Notes under the pieces: model-generated
Told to the model about the DNA's origin: nothing
Seen by the model: only the letters and a program-made list of their open reading frames with translations
The model's database searches: none
NCBI RefSeq assembly: GCF_000271665.2
Contig: NZ_CP010978.1
Coordinates: 3,750,501 to 3,814,500, forward strand
Direction: 5' to 3'
Length of the DNA: 64,000 nt
Source of the DNA: Pelosinus fermentans JBW45
GTDB lineage: Bacteria > Bacillota > Negativicutes > DSM-13327
Part shown: positions 60,445-64,000 of the stretch, piece by piece
Layout of the letters: every line of letters starts with the position of its first letter
Position numbering within the stretch: position 1 is the stretch's first letter
Made by a program: the position numbers and the translations under genes

Positions 60445-61407
60445 TCACCTCAAACCAAATGAAATAATAGTTTTGTCTGGAGCTAAATCTATATATTTCC
60501 CGTTTTTAACGTATCGATAGACACCTTCCGTTGAACCGGGGACTTGATATGATTGAGCTCCTCTTAAATTTTGCATAAAACCTTCAGCCTTGTTCAAATA
60601 TTGCGTAATGCTCGTTGCACCAACCTCATTCCCGTGCTTCATAAAGTGCTCAACCAAGCTCTCTGCACTATTTCCAATACTTCCAGATCCCCACTTATTT
60701 AAATTTAGTGTGCTCAGTTCATTAACTTGGGATTCGGTTAAAGTGTAAGCTTTATTACCATCACCAATAAGCATCTTATAGTTCCCATCTGGCATTTTGT
60801 ATAATGAAGTGTTTTCAAGTTGACCACTAATATGGGCTTTCATTGCACCAACATCATTACCAGCTTTACCCGACTCCTTAGTAACGGTATTACCAAATTC
60901 AGAGAATGAAGTAACAGATTTTCCTGCTGCACGTACTGCTGCAAATGTACTTCCTATATCTACTAGTAATTCAGCGGTCTTGGTTCCCCGCTCTTCTGGA
61001 TCGGTTATCGTCTGTAACTCATCATACTGCGTTTTCCATTTATCTAACGTAACTTGATATACTTTGCCACCAATATTTACAGTAGTATTAACAATTCCTT
61101 CATTCCATGCAGATTCTAATTGACTTGGGATACTAGAAAGCATTGCATCAATTTGTTTTGGATCACTTTCTAGCATAAATTTAGGTATTTCATCAACTTT
61201 ATTCTTTATGCCTTTCCCAAAACCTATTGCATATTCTTTAGCCTCTGCATACGTATATCCCTTGCTTCCATTGAACGTTATAGATGATATACCAGGAGAT
61301 AAATAGGCGTCTGTTCCATCAAGGTTTACTCCTACCTTTTCAAACCAGAGTCCATCAAGTACTAGATTTCCATTTATGTCAAATTTCCCTATTGCATTTC
61401 CTGATGT
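60445..61407 (-). CDS. CdiA C-terminal toxin region (frame separated from CdiA)
   Basis: An open frame of 320 codons without a start at its upstream end; the first ATG is at 61176. It begins TSGNAIGKFDINGNLVLDGL and runs through a linker to a C-terminal domain with SLVEHFMKHGNEVGATSITQYLNKAEGFMQ, a layout seen in small nuclease toxins of CDI systems (BECR-like, tentative). It overlaps the CdiA frame by 19 bases but in a different phase, so a frameshift separates toxin from carrier. The immunity gene follows. Confidence 0.7.
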   Translation of the reverse strand, partial: TSGNAIGKFDINGNLVLDGLWFEKVGVNLDGTDAYLSPGISSITFNGSKGYTYAEAKEYAIGFGKGIKNKVDEIPKFMLESDPKQIDAMLSSIPSQLESAWNEGIVNTTVNIGGKVYQVTLDKWKTQYDELQTITDPEERGTKTAELLVDIGSTFAAVRAAGKSVTSFSEFGNTVTKESGKAGNDVGAMKAHISGQLENTSLYKMPDGNYKMLIGDGNKAYTLTESQVNELSTLNLNKWGSGSIGNSAESLVEHFMKHGNEVGATSITQYLNKAEGFMQNLRGAQSYQVPGSTEGVYRYVKNGKYIDLAPDKTIISFGLR

Positions 61408-64000
61408 TCACTTTCCCATTTTTGATCTTGTTCCTTATCAATTTTCTCGTATTCCGCTTTTATAGTAGCTTTTTCTTTTTCCTTTTCTTCAGGCGATTTA
61501 TTACTTTTATCCACCTGATCGAGTTCTTCAAGCATTTTGCGATATTGTTCATGGCTCAAGTAGTTATTCTTCGTCTCACTAACTGCTACACTTGCTCCTG
61601 TCTGTGCATTACCACCTATTACTTTAGCAGAGGCTGCACCTACAACCGCACTAGCCCATTGCAGTAATGCTGGATCTTTTATATTAGCTAATTCCTTCAT
61701 CACAAGTTGTGTTATACCACCACTGGCAGCGCCTGACAAGAAGTCTCCACCACCTAGTTTAGCCATTAAGCCACCCACGAAGAAATCGATAGCAGCCTTT
61801 TCAGAGCTACCTTCTTTTAACTTAAGATTACCAACTGCTTTAAATACTTCTTCACCAAATACCTTAGCTAATTCTTGTTGTTCTTGAACAGTCTTTTTGT
61901 CAAAGATTTTACCTAACACATTCAAAGAATTATTAGTATCACGGCTCAAATTGCTTAGGTCTTGCGTTTGGTTACCAGTAATTGTGATTGTACCAGGAGC
62001 TATTGCTGATTTAGTGGTACTATCGGAATCTCCTGAAACCTTTACACCAATATTAGGAGTGAGTCCAGCATCTTTTTTCTCGGCGCCTTTTCTTGTATCA
62101 AGGTTAACCCCTGAACTACTCGCGCTGTACTCCGCCTTATTTTGAATATCGGAGTAAGTAAGTGTACCTGTAGAAAGTTTGTTTTTATCTGGAATCGCGT
62201 CACTGGCAATGACCGCACCTTTCAGGTCGGTGTTCTTACCAACGTGGATATCGAAACCGCCTTCGCCGGCATGGATACCTGCTTGTTCTGTAACGCTGGC
62301 ATAGGTGGAATCTGTTTTTCCCTTGCTTACAGAACCTGTTATACCACCTTTAGGTCCTGTGCTAATTCCAAATCCACTGCTTTGATTCTTCGAGGTATAG
62401 TCGTCTGTATCCTGCTTGCTGACGATGTTTAAATTTCCATCAACATTAGCGACTACTGTATCACCCTTTACTTGGGATCCAATGATATTCGTGTCTGCGC
62501 CTGATTTAATTTTCAAGGTATCATTGGCATCAATAACACTTCCCGTATTGGTGGTAGCATTTTCGTTTTCTTTGCCGCTCCCTTTACTTACATTACCAAA
62601 GAAGCCGCTTCCTATTGTTCCACCAAATGCCCAAGAAGATGAGCTCGTATTCGTAGTTGTCTGCTGTTTGTTTTCTGCCGCACCAATATTAATGTTTTCT
62701 GCAGCATCTAATGTGATATTCTTTGCGTTGATATTCGTTCCTTTAAGGTTGACATCATCTTCTGTAGCTTTTATGGTGACATCTCCACCGGCATTCATAT
62801 TAGAGGTATTAACGGTTTCTGTATGCACTGTTTGCTCAGAAGTCATTTTAGTGCTGCCAATACTGATACTGACTGAAACATCTTTTTTTAGATTTTCTTT
62901 TGATACACCTTTACTAAGTTGATCATTAATTTTATCTAGATCCTTGATCGCTTTATAATCATAAAGGGCTTGCAGACGTTCATCTTCCACTTGTCCTGAA
63001 CGCTCGATATTGTTATAAGCACTTGTAGCAGTATTAACAATACCGCCGCCCAATGACACACTAAGACCACTTTGCTTAAATTCATACTTGGTTTGACTGT
63101 CATAGGTGTCTACAGTGTTATCAATGGTAACCTCTTTGCCAGTGATGCTTAAGTCATTACCGCTGACAAAAGTCGTCCCTTCGCTATTTACTTTTTCTCC
63201 TGCTGTAATAGAAACATTACCATCAATGGATCCTATGGTACTGCCAACTTCACCAAGGGTTTGCTCCTTGGTTGTCGTCTTCGTACTTTGGCTGCCAATG
63301 GTGAAACCTAGGCCACCACCACTGAAGAGACCGGATTTCTTGGTATAGGAGTAGTGTTCATCTGCGCCAGTTTCTGCGGCACTTGTAATAGTAACATCAT
63401 TTTGAGCAGTAAAGGTAACATCATTTGTACCGACTACATTACTGCCTTTTACGGTCAGGTCATTACCAGATATAACAGCTACTGTGTCGCCGGAGATAGT
63501 ACTGCCTACGACTTCATTAATTAAGGCATGATTCATTGTATCAGTAGTTTTGCTAGATAAGAAACCACTCTTTTTTTTGTGAGTAACAACAAGGGATTCA
63601 TGCTTCTCGGTCACATCCTGAATGGTTATATCTTTATCAGCAGTAATTTCTACTTTGCCATTGTCACTGGCAATATGACTGCCTTCGATATTGATATTTC
63701 CTTCAGTGGAATTAATTTCTGTACTGCCTGGAAGATGCCCTGCGGTAATCGTGACTTTATTATCACCTTGCAAAGTAGTACCAATAACCGTTTCGTCATC
63801 TGTTTTAGTTTTTTTCCAGCCGTGCCTAATATCTATGGTTTGGTCCGAAATAGTTTCGTCTTTAACTGCAGAAATATTGATATTCCCAACGGCAGCTATA
63901 TCCAAGGCATTACCTGCAGCAACTTGTGCACCTTGCAGGTTTGTGTCTCCTGTAGATATGATGCTTACATTATTTCCTGCAGTAATGTTACTAGCAACGT
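61389..64000 (-). CDS. cdiA: CdiA/FhaB-type hemagglutinin exoprotein (5' end outside window)
   Basis: At least 870 residues of a very long secreted beta-helix protein; the frame is open to the window edge. Repeats of the form NINI, DVTI, NLNIVS and GDTVAVISGNDLTV with alternating Gly/Asn turns are the FHA-2-type repeats of CdiA. Near the end is a pretoxin-like Ala/Gly-rich block (LLQWASAVVGAASAKVIGGN AQTGA). Such proteins are exported by an outer-membrane TpsB partner, not seen here. It stops at 61389 with an acidic Lys/Glu-rich tail just where the toxin frame begins. Confidence 0.85.
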   Translation of the reverse strand, partial: VASNITAGNNVSIISTGDTNLQGAQVAAGNALDIAAVGNINISAVKDETISDQTIDIRHGWKKTKTDDETVIGTTLQGDNKVTITAGHLPGSTEINSTEGNINIEGSHIASDNGKVEITADKDITIQDVTEKHESLVVTHKKKSGFLSSKTTDTMNHALINEVVGSTISGDTVAVISGNDLTVKGSNVVGTNDVTFTAQNDVTITSAAETGADEHYSYTKKSGLFSGGGLGFTIGSQSTKTTTKEQTLGEVGSTIGSIDGNVSITAGEKVNSEGTTFVSGNDLSITGKEVTIDNTVDTYDSQTKYEFKQSGLSVSLGGGIVNTATSAYNNIERSGQVEDERLQALYDYKAIKDLDKINDQLSKGVSKENLKKDVSVSISIGSTKMTSEQTVHTETVNTSNMNAGGDVTIKATEDDVNLKGTNINAKNITLDAAENINIGAAENKQQTTTNTSSSSWAFGGTIGSGFFGNVSKGSGKENENATTNTGSVIDANDTLKIKSGADTNIIGSQVKGDTVVANVDGNLNIVSKQDTDDYTSKNQSSGFGISTGPKGGITGSVSKGKTDSTYASVTEQAGIHAGEGGFDIHVGKNTDLKGAVIASDAIPDKNKLSTGTLTYSDIQNKAEYSASSSGVNLDTRKGAEKKDAGLTPNIGVKVSGDSDSTTKSAIAPGTITITGNQTQDLSNLSRDTNNSLNVLGKIFDKKTVQEQQELAKVFGEEVFKAVGNLKLKEGSSEKAAIDFFVGGLMAKLGGGDFLSGAASGGITQLVMKELANIKDPALLQWASAVVGAASAKVIGGNAQTGASVAVSETKNNYLSHEQYRKMLEELDQVDKSNKSPEEKEKEKATIKAEYEKIDKEQDQKWESEHQEMQ

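Noticed and set aside
1-64000. CRISPR array, rRNA, classical tRNA or prophage genes
   Set aside because: No regularly spaced short repeats, no rRNA-like or tRNA-like segments and no phage structural genes were seen.

Overview
The window looks like a diderm Firmicute of the Negativicutes, most probably a Sporomusaceae member close to Pelosinus (inference from gene content, not from a marker gene). It combines Firmicute-like strong Shine-Dalgarno sites and intrinsic terminators with outer-membrane biology: a BtuB-like TonB-dependent receptor, TonB-ExbB-ExbD, an SLH-domain OmpM-type porin and a CdiA/FHA-type two-partner-secretion exoprotein.

Region 1 (1-25 kb) is mainly a corrinoid (vitamin B12) island. 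After the 3' part of an M20 amidohydrolase come three minus-strand units controlled by cobalamin riboswitches. (i) cbiL, an exported cbiK, btuF, btuC, btuD and a two-gene ABC exporter. (ii) A long unit: a nitrogenase component-1-like protein, btuB, a TIM-barrel protein, btuF, btuC, a btuD with an extra C-terminal domain, exbB, exbD, tonB and an SDR. It could carry a corrinoid across both membranes. (iii) A cytosolic cbiK and cobO. A third btuF follows two nearly identical cobalamin riboswitches in tandem. There are five such riboswitches in about 15 kb, each followed by a terminator hairpin. A BacA/SbmA-like ABC transporter (a family with a B12-importing member) is divergent from the tandem pair. 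The nitrogenase-like protein is the most unusual gene here.

Region 2 (24.7-42.8 kb) is accessory metabolism: a phosphotriesterase-family hydrolase, a candidate small RNA with its own promoter and terminator, a ribose-type ABC operon with a GH3 glycosidase and a divergent AraC regulator, a GT2/GT39 lipid-sugar modification pair, and an ECF sigma operon with two ABC ATPases and a permease fused to an M1-peptidase-like domain that lacks the zinc motif.

Region 3 (43.6-50 kb) is a MurNAc uptake and recycling operon: PTS EIIA, OmpM-type porin, EIIBC, MupG, MurK, a murR remnant and MurQ.

Region 4 (50-64 kb) is a recombination hot spot at the end of a cdiA locus. The exoprotein (5' end beyond the window) is followed by a toxin/immunity module in a shifted frame. 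Then comes a pile-up of mobile DNA, then an orphan toxin/immunity module. The pile-up contains a group II intron (B) that itself carries two further group II introns (A after its domain V, C inside the YADD codons of its reverse transcriptase), a fourth truncated intron (D) inserted at the same YADD position of a fifth RT fragment (E), a REP-associated tyrosine transposase with inverted-repeat ends, and three copies of a roughly 249-bp RAYT-remnant element.
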